64,000 nt of DNA from CAYXVU01 sp964468725 (GTDB lineage Bacteria; Acidobacteriota; Blastocatellia; UBA7656): positions 1 to 64,000 of the forward strand of contig CAYXVU010000003.1 of NCBI GenBank assembly GCA_964468725.1, read 5' to 3'. Each line of letters begins with the position of its first letter. The stretch's first letter is position 1. The notes under the pieces were generated by a model. It was not told the origin of the DNA, searched no databases, and saw only the letters and a program-made list of their open reading frames with translations. Positions 7,428 to 15,676 of this stretch are shown piece by piece. The position numbers and the translations under genes were made by a program.

Positions 7428-8639
7428 TTATGATTTTTCCTGAACCGGCAGCAATCTCCGCGCTACGGTTGCCACCTGCGAACGGAAGCGCGAAACCGCG
7501 TTTCGTTCGGGCAGCACATCGGCCATCAAGAGCGCGTAATCGGCATCTCTGTTCCAGAGGATTGCGATGCCGAAATCTTGATAAACACATTCGAAGGCGC
7601 CGGACGGAGTGGCGCCGCATAGCCCGTTGACCTGTTGCAATAGGCTGAGGGTCACGTCTGGCAACCCGGCGATGTGCGCGTCATCTTGCATCATGACCAA
7701 CCGGTGATCGGATAAAGTGACGACCGCCAATATGGCTCTGGCAGCCAAATTCGGCGGTACGGCGCGAATCGCCTCCCTTCCGCGCGCGGGAATGATACCT
7801 GCGGTTTGGTTGAGGAAGTTTTCGACAAGGGGCAGAGCATCAGCGGACTTGAGAGACCCAGTATTCTTGAGGGTCTTTTCGATCAGTCCTTGTTGCAGAA
7901 GTTCATAGAAGGCTTTATAGCATTCAAATTCGGAGAGCAGGGCGCGGTTGAAAATCTCTTCGACCGTCAACTGCCCATCAATCAATTCATAGACCTTATA
8001 AATCCGTTTGCTCAAGCGGATGGAGTTGGTATCTTCGGCGAAATCGAAGAGGCTGCTCTCCAGATCGAAATCGTCATTGCCGGTCGTCACCGGAGTGGAA
8101 ATCGTCGTCTTGCGAAAGACGAGGTTCGCCGCCGGAATGACCTTTTCGATGATCGGCCACTCGTCGCTGATCTGTGCGGCTTCCATCAGTAATCGGTCAA
8201 TGCTGATCGGTTGCACCGTGCCCGTATCGTATTCGACCGTGACATCCGTATCGAAGAAGAATTCGCCGTATTGCAGGCGAAAGGCATGAAACATCGCATG
8301 CTGCATCTGCGCGGTGACGCCGTCGGCGATATCATCAAGCGAGCAGGTGCCTTGACTGAGCAGAATTGACCCCAGCCGTCGCGGCGAGGCGACTTGGGCG
8401 AGCAACGCGCCTTGCAGGTCGGCAAGCGAAAGCTTACCGGCGCGCAAAAGGATTTCGCCCAAGCGATTTTTCGCTTCGGGGTCTGCCGAACTGGCCATCA
8501 CCAAACAGCCTTTATCAAAGCCCAGGGTGATCTTCTCCACGTTCGATTCGACGTGCAGCAGTCCGGTCTTTTTTTGTAGCCCAATCAATTGCAAAATGTC
8601 GGGGAGAGGGAAATCTTTCAGCGTGCCTTCCAGAGCCAT
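7428..8639 (-). CDS. DUF4388 (PATAN) domain protein
   Basis: 403 residues from the ATG at 8639. The start MALEGTLKDFPLPDILQLIG is the classical beginning of the DUF4388/PATAN domain, found in response-regulator and GTPase-linked signalling proteins. The first about 170 residues belong to that domain. It includes the G-x-[LI]-L-x-x-G-x-[LI]-[ST] repeat regions LGEILLRAGKLSL and LGSILLSQGTCSL, which resemble the MshEN/GspE N-terminal fold. Residues about 215-300 contain a winged-helix-like part (IDGQLTVEEIFNRALLSEFE), and the C-terminal about 100 residues resemble a roadblock-like fold. A longer in-frame extension to 8786 exists but has low-quality sequence and poor start context. First gene of the operon. 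Confidence 0.82.
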   Translation of the reverse strand: MALEGTLKDFPLPDILQLIGLQKKTGLLHVESNVEKITLGFDKGCLVMASSADPEAKNRLGEILLRAGKLSLADLQGALLAQVASPRRLGSILLSQGTCSLDDIADGVTAQMQHAMFHAFRLQYGEFFFDTDVTVEYDTGTVQPISIDRLLMEAAQISDEWPIIEKVIPAANLVFRKTTISTPVTTGNDDFDLESSLFDFAEDTNSIRLSKRIYKVYELIDGQLTVEEIFNRALLSEFECYKAFYELLQQGLIEKTLKNTGSLKSADALPLVENFLNQTAGIIPARGREAIRAVPPNLAARAILAVVTLSDHRLVMMQDDAHIAGLPDVTLSLLQQVNGLCGATPSGAFECVYQDFGIAILWNRDADYALLMADVLPERNAVSRFRSQVATVARRLLPVQEKS

Positions 8640-9151
8640 GGTTTTCCCTGCCCGATCAGATTGAAACGATATGGATCTCTGTTCATCAGCAGACTTCAAA
8701 TATTCAGTCACAGGTTGTTCCAGTAACACAGATTTACATTGCCCTTTCCAAATAAAATCGAAAGGTGGCGAAAAAAAACCGAGCAACCAATACCGAATCG
8801 GCTCACTATATTTTCAGGGGCAACGATGTGGGGAGGTTAAGGGACTGCCCAAACAGACACCTTATACAGGTATCATTCCTGAAAGATTACGCGTTATGCC
8901 AATTGTACCCGCGATGATCATGTCATCATGACCATCAGTCCACTGGTGCTCTTGGAAGCCTGACCAACCTGAGTATAGGGGGGAGTAACTTATTATTCCG
9001 CTCTAAAATTAACTATTCGCCGATCCCACAAAAGAATTACCATTAAGCTTTCGCTGCATCAATAGTTTTTTTTTGTTTGAGCGAGTTTTTTTTTATGATC
9101 TTCTGAGGGCAAGGGAAAGATTTGGCTGCCCTAGCGTCCGATGAGGGCTGT
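8640..9151. other. intergenic region upstream of the GTPase/roadblock operon
   Basis: About 510 bases without a convincing gene, between two minus-strand genes. It should hold the promoter of the DUF4388-to-MFS operon and the end of the capA-like transcript. The stretch 9060-9100 is unusually T-rich (two runs of nine T). I see no clear -35/-10 pair and no intrinsic terminator: the T-runs lie on the plus strand, opposite to transcription. Confidence 0.5.
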
Positions 9152-10294
9152 CTAAGGGGCAGCGAGCGTGCCATCACCGGCGACCTTTACGGCGGCTTGC
9201 CCGAAGTCAGCGAGCGAAAGCTGCCGGATGACTTCAATTACTTCACCCGGCGGATCGAGTTTCGGCCCGCCCGGTCGCTCTTGTTTGGCCGCCTGAATTT
9301 TACCGCCGAGAAAGCTGCCATCGAGACCGAGTCGCACCGTTAAGATCAACGACAGGCCGTTCGGGCCGCTGAGACTGAAACGCCCATACGTGGCGAAGTT
9401 GCCGAGTGAATAGGCGATCAACCGGTTCTTGTAAACCTCCATGCCGCGCACCACATGCGGGCCATGACCAATTACCAAGTCGGCGCCCGCATCAATCATC
9501 TCGCGGCTGAAGCGCCGCAGATCGCCGCGATTCTCACCGAAGAAGATTTCCGTGCCGTACGGCACATGCTGACGCGATGCGCCCTCGGCTCCGCCATGAA
9601 ACGAGACGATGATCAGATCGTTCTTCGCCGCCAACCCGGCGACCACAGCCCGTGCCGCTTCGATCTTGTTGAGGTTGTAAGACGAGTCGTAGTTCGAAAA
9701 GGCGATGAGTGCCAGCCGTCTGCCTTTGACCAGTAGTTGGGCGATGTCGCCGACGGCGCCCGAATGGGCGATGCCGAGCCCATCAAGCACGCGCATCGAA
9801 CTGAGCCGACCTTCGACGCCAAAATCGAGCGCGTGATTATTTGCCAGACTCAACACATCGAACCCCGCGTCCTTCAAATGACGACCGTAGCGGGTTGGCA
9901 CGCGAAAGGCGTAGCAGTTTGCCTTGCCCGGCGGGCATTTCGTCGAGCTTCCGCCTTCGAGCATCGGCCCTTCGAGGTTGCCAAAGGCCAAGTCAGCGGC
10001 GGATAAGATGGGCGTGACCTCTTTGAGCAACTCTGCGCCGTCATTGGGAGGCAACAGCGATGCATCCGGCCAGGTCGAGCCGAGCATAATATCGCCGACA
10101 GCGGCAAAACTGATCTCCGATTCGGTCTGCACTCCGCTAACAGATGGAGGCGCAGTCGGCGTATCGGCTTCCGCCGTTTGAATGAGGGATTTTCGGGAGT
10201 CTGCTTCCGAGAAGAACCGCAAGGCAAGCAGAGTGGCGACCAGTAAAATGACAATCAGAGGGCAGGCAAGAAGAATCCACCGTTTTGTATTCAT
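9152..10294 (-). CDS. CapA-family protein (PGA_cap)
   Basis: 380 residues. It starts with an N-terminal membrane anchor (WILLACPLIVILLVATLLAL), so the enzyme domain lies outside the cytoplasmic membrane. It has the metallophosphatase-like CapA pattern: AVGDIMLGS, FGNLEGP, LSLANNHALDFG, SFHGGAE, GHGPHVVRG and AYSLGNF, with the metal-binding Asp, Asn and His residues present. In Bacillus CapA takes part in poly-gamma-glutamate capsule export; in most other bacteria the substrate is unknown. No capB or capC gene lies nearby. The ATG at 10294 is chosen because the anchor begins right there; an in-frame upstream extension to 10342 is unlikely. Confidence 0.88.
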   Translation of the reverse strand: MNTKRWILLACPLIVILLVATLLALRFFSEADSRKSLIQTAEADTPTAPPSVSGVQTESEISFAAVGDIMLGSTWPDASLLPPNDGAELLKEVTPILSAADLAFGNLEGPMLEGGSSTKCPPGKANCYAFRVPTRYGRHLKDAGFDVLSLANNHALDFGVEGRLSSMRVLDGLGIAHSGAVGDIAQLLVKGRRLALIAFSNYDSSYNLNKIEAARAVVAGLAAKNDLIIVSFHGGAEGASRQHVPYGTEIFFGENRGDLRRFSREMIDAGADLVIGHGPHVVRGMEVYKNRLIAYSLGNFATYGRFSLSGPNGLSLILTVRLGLDGSFLGGKIQAAKQERPGGPKLDPPGEVIEVIRQLSLADFGQAAVKVAGDGTLAAP

Positions 10295-10385
10295 GAGGGT
10301 TCCCACAAAGCTGACGATCTTGAGAGGTAATGCGGGGGCCAATCGTCAGATTCGACTCGGATCGCTAACCATTGCTTGCGGCGCA

Positions 10386-11066
10386 TCAGCGCGCATGCGA
10401 GTTGCCGATTAAGCCCGCATGCTCAGCGCGACGAATGGCTTCCAGCCGGTTATGCGCTCCGAGTTTCCGTAAAATATGCTGCACATGGTTGTTTACTGTC
10501 GTGCGGCTGATATGCAGCCGTTCGGCTATTGCTGCAGTCGAAGCCCCTTTGGCAAGCCAGCGTAGGACTTCTAATTCTCGCCCGGTCAACTCCGCTTCGC
10601 GGGTTGGAGCGCGGGTCACGGAGAGCAACGATGCGGCCTCTTCGGTCGGCATATGGGTCTCCGTTGCCACGAAATCACGCACCAGAATCTCTAGCTTCTT
10701 GCGCACATCAATCTGGCGAACGATGTGGATAGAGGAGGGGGCGCGCGCTCCCGATTCGTGAGCCAGCAATACGGAGACGTTGCACCACCGCTTGCCTTGC
10801 GGCGTCTCCATCTGCAAGTCGAAATTTCGAATCGGATGATGTCGCTCTACCGATTGCAACACCACACATTGAGGCGAGCAAAACGGCCCGCACTCGTCTG
10901 CGCCTTTGATGATCTCTCCGCAAGCCTTGCCGATAGCCTCTTCCGCAGAGAGGTTGAAGAAGGCTGCGGCAGCTTGATTCCACGCAAAGATCAATCCTTC
11001 ACTGTCAATGGCGAAAGCCGAATCGGCAGTGCTCTCGACCAACTCGATGATCTCTTGACGACGCAT
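10386..11066 (-). CDS. PAS-LuxR transcription regulator with four cysteines
   Basis: 226 residues. Residues 5-125 are a PAS sensor domain (STADSAFAIDSEGLIFAWN) and residues about 158-220 a LuxR/NarL-type helix-turn-helix (TGRELEVLRWLAKG, IAERLHISRTTVNNHV). Inside the PAS domain are C49, C59, C63 and C67 (CGPFCSPQC), spaced x9-x3-x3. Four clustered cysteines in a PAS domain suggest an iron-sulfur cluster or redox switch; this is inference. It has no receiver domain. It is transcribed away from the Rrf2 gene and the nitrate island over 181 bases, a typical place for an island regulator. Confidence 0.88.
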   Translation of the reverse strand: MRRQEIIELVESTADSAFAIDSEGLIFAWNQAAAAFFNLSAEEAIGKACGEIIKGADECGPFCSPQCVVLQSVERHHPIRNFDLQMETPQGKRWCNVSVLLAHESGARAPSSIHIVRQIDVRKKLEILVRDFVATETHMPTEEAASLLSVTRAPTREAELTGRELEVLRWLAKGASTAAIAERLHISRTTVNNHVQHILRKLGAHNRLEAIRRAEHAGLIGNSHAR

Positions 11067-11106
11067 CTTGATTCCCTAAGCGTAAACCGTTTCCTGCGTG
11101 ATTATT

Positions 11107-11119
11107 GTTCACGATGAAC
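11107..11119. promoter_or_regulatory. palindrome between divergent regulators
   Basis: GTTCA-CGA-TGAAC is a perfect 5-3-5 inverted repeat, 41 bases upstream of the PAS-LuxR start. It could be an operator for either divergent regulator. Short palindromes of this size also occur by chance. Confidence 0.35.
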
Positions 11120-11247
11120 CGAAAGGCAATCGCAAATCCTCCCGCCCTGCACACATGAATCAGAAAAATGATGCAATCAGATTATTTACCCGATCTGCTG
11201 AAATAATGATGATAGCGGACAAAAAGGTAAGGTAGTCGGAATTATCC

Positions 11248-11727
11248 ATGATGATTTTTTCAAAGACCACAGCTTACGGAGTTCGCGCCATGGCCTACCT
11301 CGCCATGCATCCTGCGCTGTGTGGTCTGAAAGAGATTGCTGAGAACGAAAAGATTCCCCCGGTCTACTTGCGAAAAGTGTTGGGCGAGTTGCGCAGGCAT
11401 CGCCTCTTGCGCTCCGTTAGAGGATTGCATGGAGGCTATGAATTGGCTCGCGCGCCCGAAGCGATCACCTTGCTCGATGTTTTTCAGGTGTTGGAACCCG
11501 ATCCTTATCTGGATGCCTGCATTTTGGGGCATGAGGTGTGTAAGGCCGAAACTGCCTGCGCGTTGCACGCGGAATGGCAAGGCGTGCGCGAAGAGATTGT
11601 CCGGTTATTGCAGAGTAAAACGATCTCTGATTTGGCACAGGCCACAGCGATAGACCGACCGGTTTCTATTACAGAGAGCGACTCTCGTTGGGAAGCGCAG
11701 GAAAATTCGGATGAGTGGGAGCGATGA
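11248..11727 (+). CDS. Rrf2-family regulator with three cysteines
   Basis: 159 residues. It has the Rrf2 winged-helix fold (MIFSKTTAYGVRAMAYLA, IPPVYLRKVLGELRRHRLLRSVRGLHGGYELAR). The cysteines C91, C98 and C104 sit almost exactly where IscR and NsrR have their [Fe-S] ligands (C-x6-C-x5-C here). Such regulators sense NO, oxygen or cluster status. As the first gene of the nitrate island, overlapping the next start by ATGA, it probably regulates the island, in the manner of NsrR. The sensed signal is inference. Confidence 0.92.
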   Translation: MMIFSKTTAYGVRAMAYLAMHPALCGLKEIAENEKIPPVYLRKVLGELRRHRLLRSVRGLHGGYELARAPEAITLLDVFQVLEPDPYLDACILGHEVCKAETACALHAEWQGVREEIVRLLQSKTISDLAQATAIDRPVSITESDSRWEAQENSDEWER

Positions 11728-13640
11728 TGGCGGCACTGAAGACAGATGTTCCAGGCAGCACCTATCATCAAGACTTGATCGCTTGTCAGGTCGCTTGTCC
11801 TGTGCATACCGATGCCCGCGGTTATGTGCGCGCCATTGCCGAAGGGCGGTTTGAAGAAGCCTATCTCATCGCGCGTGGCCCGAATCCCTTTGCTTCGATC
11901 TGCGGACGCATCTGCGGCGCACCCTGCGAAGCGGCCTGCCGTCGCGGCAAAGTGCCGCGCGTTGATGATGATGGCAATTTTGTTGCGCAGGATCGCCCCA
12001 TTGCCATTCGAGCGCTCAAGCGGTTCGCCTGCGAGCAAGCTGGCCCCGAAGCCCGACCCGCAGATGCCATTTTGCGTGCCGTACAATCCTTCACCCCGCC
12101 GATAGCAGCTTATCCTGAAGAGATGGCAGCGTTGTTGCGCGCCGCCATCGAAGGGAGATTGATTCCAGCCGCAGGCGAACGCGTCGCTATCATTGGCGCA
12201 GGTCCGGCGGGGCTTTCCGCGGCGCACGATTTAGCCCTGTTAGGCTGCAAACCAGTAGTGTTTGAAAGCGAGCCGGTGGCCGCAGGTATGCTGGCTGTCG
12301 GGGTTCCTGCCTATCGCCTGCCGCGCGAATTGATTGCCCAAGAGATTGCTGTGATCGAAGCCCTCGGCGTCGAGATTCGCTGTGGGGTAACGATTGGCAA
12401 AGAGATTTCATTTGCCGATTTGCGCAGAGATTTCGCTGCCGTGCTGATTGCTGTGGGAGCGAAAGCTTCACGGAGTTTGGGGCTCGAAGGCGAACATGGG
12501 CCGCGCGTTTATGGCGGCGTTGATTTGCTGCGCGCTGTGGCGCTCGGCGAAGCCCTCGACATCGGCCAAGATGTAGTTGTCATCGGTGGCGGCAACGTTG
12601 CCTACGACGTTGCTCGCACCATTGTTCGCCAGATCGCCTATGATGCAGCGCGCACGGCGGCGCGCTTGCCTGCAACCGCCCGCGTGCGATTGATCTCATT
12701 GGAAAGCCTCGAAGAGATGCCCGCCGACACTTTGGAAATCCTGGAAGGCGATGAAGAGGGAATCGAACGCCACAACGGTTGGGGGCCGGTGCGGATTCAA
12801 CGCGATGCACAGGGTAACGTGACCGGCGTCATCTTTCGCCAATGCGTTCGCGTTTACGATGAAGCGAGACGCTTCGCGCCGGTCTTCGATGATCGGGTCA
12901 CGCAGAACTTGCCTTGTGACACTGTGCTGCTTTCGGTCGGTCAAGCGCCCGCCCTCTCCTTTCTCGAAGAGGGTGGCAGCGACCTTGAGATGATGCGTCC
13001 CGGGTGGCCGAAGGTTGATCCGACAACTTTGGCCACGACGGCAGAGGGGGTGTTTGTCGCGGGCGATTTGGCGCACGGGACGCGATTGCTGATTGATGCC
13101 GTCGCTTCCGGCAAAGCGGCGGCGCGCTCGATCTATCAATTCCTTACAGGTCGCACGCTGCATGCAGAAGCCGTGACCGCGCATGCGGTTTTGCCCCACT
13201 ACAGACGCGAGCGCGGCTACGAGGCGATTCGCCGCGTCGCCGTTCCAGTTATCTCGCCGGAATCACGCCTCGAACATCCTGATTTGGTGGTCGAACGAGG
13301 ATACAGCCGCGAGGAAGCGCAACGCGAAGCCTCGCGTTGTCTCGATTGCGGCGTCACGCCGGTCTTCGATGGCAGCCGTTGTGTGTTGTGCGGCGGGTGC
13401 GCGGATGTTTGCCCGACCGAATGTTTGAAACTGGTTGCCCTCAGCGATCTGGATTTGACCGGAGAGTTGACCGCTGCGGTTGAAAACACGTTCGGCGCGG
13501 AGGTGGATCTATCAGAGCATTCGGCCATTCTCAAAGATGAAGATCGTTGCATTCGTTGCGCCTTGTGTGTGCAACGCTGCCCGGTTGAAGCCATCGCGAT
13601 GGAGAGGGTGACATTCACCAGTGTTTGGAGGTCGCAATGA
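11724..13640 (+). CDS. FAD/NAD(P)-binding iron-sulfur oxidoreductase
   Basis: 638 residues. The N-terminal about 120 residues carry the cysteine-rich helical domain of glutamate-synthase beta subunits (ACQVACPVHTDARGYV, CGRICGAPCEAACRRG; two [4Fe-4S]). Then follow an FAD motif GAGPAG near 155, an NAD(P) motif GGGNVA near 290 and the FAD-binding GVFVAGDLAHG. The C-terminus has two ferredoxin-type clusters (CVLCGGCADVCP and CIRCALCVQRCP). There is no glutamate-synthase large subunit nearby. It is coupled to Rrf2 upstream and to Rieske downstream by ATGA overlaps, so it probably moves electrons between NAD(P)H and the Rieske/cytochrome b module. Electron direction is unknown. Confidence 0.9.
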   Translation: MMAALKTDVPGSTYHQDLIACQVACPVHTDARGYVRAIAEGRFEEAYLIARGPNPFASICGRICGAPCEAACRRGKVPRVDDDGNFVAQDRPIAIRALKRFACEQAGPEARPADAILRAVQSFTPPIAAYPEEMAALLRAAIEGRLIPAAGERVAIIGAGPAGLSAAHDLALLGCKPVVFESEPVAAGMLAVGVPAYRLPRELIAQEIAVIEALGVEIRCGVTIGKEISFADLRRDFAAVLIAVGAKASRSLGLEGEHGPRVYGGVDLLRAVALGEALDIGQDVVVIGGGNVAYDVARTIVRQIAYDAARTAARLPATARVRLISLESLEEMPADTLEILEGDEEGIERHNGWGPVRIQRDAQGNVTGVIFRQCVRVYDEARRFAPVFDDRVTQNLPCDTVLLSVGQAPALSFLEEGGSDLEMMRPGWPKVDPTTLATTAEGVFVAGDLAHGTRLLIDAVASGKAAARSIYQFLTGRTLHAEAVTAHAVLPHYRRERGYEAIRRVAVPVISPESRLEHPDLVVERGYSREEAQREASRCLDCGVTPVFDGSRCVLCGGCADVCPTECLKLVALSDLDLTGELTAAVENTFGAEVDLSEHSAILKDEDRCIRCALCVQRCPVEAIAMERVTFTSVWRSQ

Positions 13641-14122
13641 CAACCAAAGCCAGTCCCGAACAATCACGACTCGACCCGGAGCCGATGCCGCGCAGAGATT
13701 TCCTCGGACTCTCGGCACTACTGGCGGCGGCTTCGTCCATGCTGTTTGCCGTCTTTGGCATGTTGCGATTGCCGAAGGCGGCAGTCCTGGCATCGCCTTC
13801 GAAAAAGTTCAGCGTGACGCTGCCCGATGCGCTCGCGCCGAACGAGCCATTCGTTCCGGCTGGCCGCGCCGTCGCGCTGTTCAAAGATGATGAAGGCGTC
13901 TATGCCCTCTCGACCATCTGCACCCATCTCGGATGCGTCGTGAAACCATCGCCGGAAGGATTCGAATGCCCATGTCATGGCTCAGGCTTTGCTCTAAACG
14001 GAGCCGTGACAAAAGGGCCAGCGCCGCGCGCTCTGCCTTGGCTGAAGGTCAGCAACTCAGGCAACGGCTGGGTGGTGGATGAAGGCACGACCGTGCCTGC
14101 TGGTTCAAAGGTGAAAGCATGA
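13637..14122 (+). CDS. Rieske iron-sulfur protein
   Basis: 161 residues. An N-terminal region with an RRDFLGLSALLAAASSMLF stretch is a twin-arginine membrane anchor. The Rieske [2Fe-2S] motifs CTHLGC and CPCHGSGF are complete, with two Cys and two His ligands. It partners the cytochrome b encoded next; both starts overlap the previous stop as ATGA. In haloarchaeal nar operons a Rieske protein and a cytochrome b lie next to narGH and feed the periplasmic nitrate reductase; the arrangement here is similar. Confidence 0.95.
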   Translation: MTTKASPEQSRLDPEPMPRRDFLGLSALLAAASSMLFAVFGMLRLPKAAVLASPSKKFSVTLPDALAPNEPFVPAGRAVALFKDDEGVYALSTICTHLGCVVKPSPEGFECPCHGSGFALNGAVTKGPAPRALPWLKVSNSGNGWVVDEGTTVPAGSKVKA

Positions 14123-15672
14123 AGAGCATCGCGCCAACCGATTCGGCTCTGCGAGAGTTTTGGGAGAATCTGCGCGCCGCGCCGCGCCGCCTCTATGATT
14201 CGGCCTTTCGCGGCGGCGTACCCAAGACGGATCGCACCCGCTCGACATTTGTCTTCGGCAACGTCTTCTTACACCTGCATGCGGTGCGCGTGCATCGTTG
14301 GAGCTTGCGATGGACGACGACGGCGGGACTCGGCATTGCCAGCACCGCAGCCTTTGTCGTCACGCTGGTGACCGGCGTGCTGTTGATGTTCTATTACAAG
14401 CCCTACCCCGAAGCCGCCTACGATTCGATCAAAGATATTCACTTCGTTGTGCCGACCGGACGCTTCATTCGCAACATTCATCGTTGGGCGGCAAACGTCA
14501 TGGTCGTCGCCGTCATTTTGCATATGGCGAGGGCGTTTTATACGGCTTCGTATCGCAAGCCGCGCGAGTTCAATTGGCTGGTTGGTTGGGGGTTGCTGGT
14601 TACGACGCTCGGACTCTCGTTTACGGGATACCTGCTGCCGTGGGATCAACTGGCCTATTGGGCGATTACTATCGGCGCGAATATCGCGCAATCGCCGCGT
14701 GAAATCACCGACGCCATTGGCATCACCGAAGCCTTCGACCCCGGCGGATTGCAACGCCTCTTGTTGCTCGGCTCCGATACGGTAGGCGATGAAGCGTTGA
14801 TTCGCTTCTATCTGCTACACGTCATGATTTTGCCGTTGATCTTGACGATGTTGATGGCCGTACACTTCTGGCGCATTCGCAAAGACGGAGGCATTGCGCG
14901 GCCTGCCGATGCCGATGCGCGACTATCGCCGCCGGAGAAAGCGACCTATCCGGTATTCACCGAAGCGCCGACAAAGACGTATCATCTGGCCGCCATCGTG
15001 CGCGGCAAGACATCTGCCGTCGGCAATTCGCCGGAGAACACCGTGCCCTCCATGCCGCATCTGTTTTATGCCGAGTTGGCCGTCCTGATGATTACCATTT
15101 TGATCTGTCTGGCGCTGGCCATCATGGTGGATGCGCCGCTCAAAGAGCTAGCAAACCCTGCGGTTCCGGAAAATCCTGCGAAAGCGCCTTGGTACTTTCT
15201 CGGATTGCAAGAGATGGTTTCGTTCTCCGCTTTTATGGGCGGCATCGGCATTCCGACCATCGTGCTGGTCGGTTTGGGATTGATTCCGTTTCTCGACCGT
15301 GAATCGTCCGGTACGGGCGAATGGTTCGGCGGGCCGGGCGGTTGGTCATTGGTGAAGCGATCAATCGGGGTTGGCCTGATTGCCGCTTTGGTCGTCGAAG
15401 CCATCGCCATTCGCTTCGGTTGGATACGGGAATGGTTTCCCAACGCGCCGCAGTTGCTTATCACCTTTATCAATCCCGGAACCGTTCTGACCTTGATCTA
15501 CGCGGCGTACTCGGTATGGTGCGTGCGCCGCTATAACTCGACGCGGGCGGGGGCATTGGGATTGTTCACCTGTTTCCTTTGCGGATTTTTGTTGCTGACC
15601 ATCATCGGCACCTATTTTCGCGGGCCGAACTGGGTCTTTTACTGGTCGCCCGCTCAATGGCCGGGGCATTAA
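14119..15672 (+). CDS. cytochrome b (b/b6 type)
   Basis: 517 residues with about nine to ten hydrophobic helices. Haem-binding histidines are visible in HRWAANVMVVAVILHMARAF and YLLHVMILPLILTMLMAVHFW. The family motif GYLLPWDQ lies between helices. A subunit-IV-like half contains KAPWYFLGLQEM, the P-x-W-Y version of the quinol-oxidation PEWY motif. It is therefore a fused b6/subunit IV protein that oxidises or reduces quinone in the membrane. Coupled by ATGA to Rieske and 4 bases before the heptaheme cytochrome gene. Confidence 0.95.
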   Translation: MKSIAPTDSALREFWENLRAAPRRLYDSAFRGGVPKTDRTRSTFVFGNVFLHLHAVRVHRWSLRWTTTAGLGIASTAAFVVTLVTGVLLMFYYKPYPEAAYDSIKDIHFVVPTGRFIRNIHRWAANVMVVAVILHMARAFYTASYRKPREFNWLVGWGLLVTTLGLSFTGYLLPWDQLAYWAITIGANIAQSPREITDAIGITEAFDPGGLQRLLLLGSDTVGDEALIRFYLLHVMILPLILTMLMAVHFWRIRKDGGIARPADADARLSPPEKATYPVFTEAPTKTYHLAAIVRGKTSAVGNSPENTVPSMPHLFYAELAVLMITILICLALAIMVDAPLKELANPAVPENPAKAPWYFLGLQEMVSFSAFMGGIGIPTIVLVGLGLIPFLDRESSGTGEWFGGPGGWSLVKRSIGVGLIAALVVEAIAIRFGWIREWFPNAPQLLITFINPGTVLTLIYAAYSVWCVRRYNSTRAGALGLFTCFLCGFLLLTIIGTYFRGPNWVFYWSPAQWPGH

Positions 15673-15676
15673 GGCG

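Noticed and set aside
8640..8786. A 49-residue N-terminal extension of the DUF4388 protein
   Set aside because: The family starts at MALEGTLKDFPL; the extension lacks conserved sequence and its start has no ribosome site.
9060..9100. T-runs as an intrinsic terminator of the CapA-like gene
   Set aside because: That gene is on the minus strand, where these runs are A-runs, so they cannot serve as its U-tract.
11505..12227. Minus-strand open frame of about 240 codons opposite the Rrf2 and oxidoreductase genes
   Set aside because: Antisense shadow with unusual composition, overlapping two well-supported genes.
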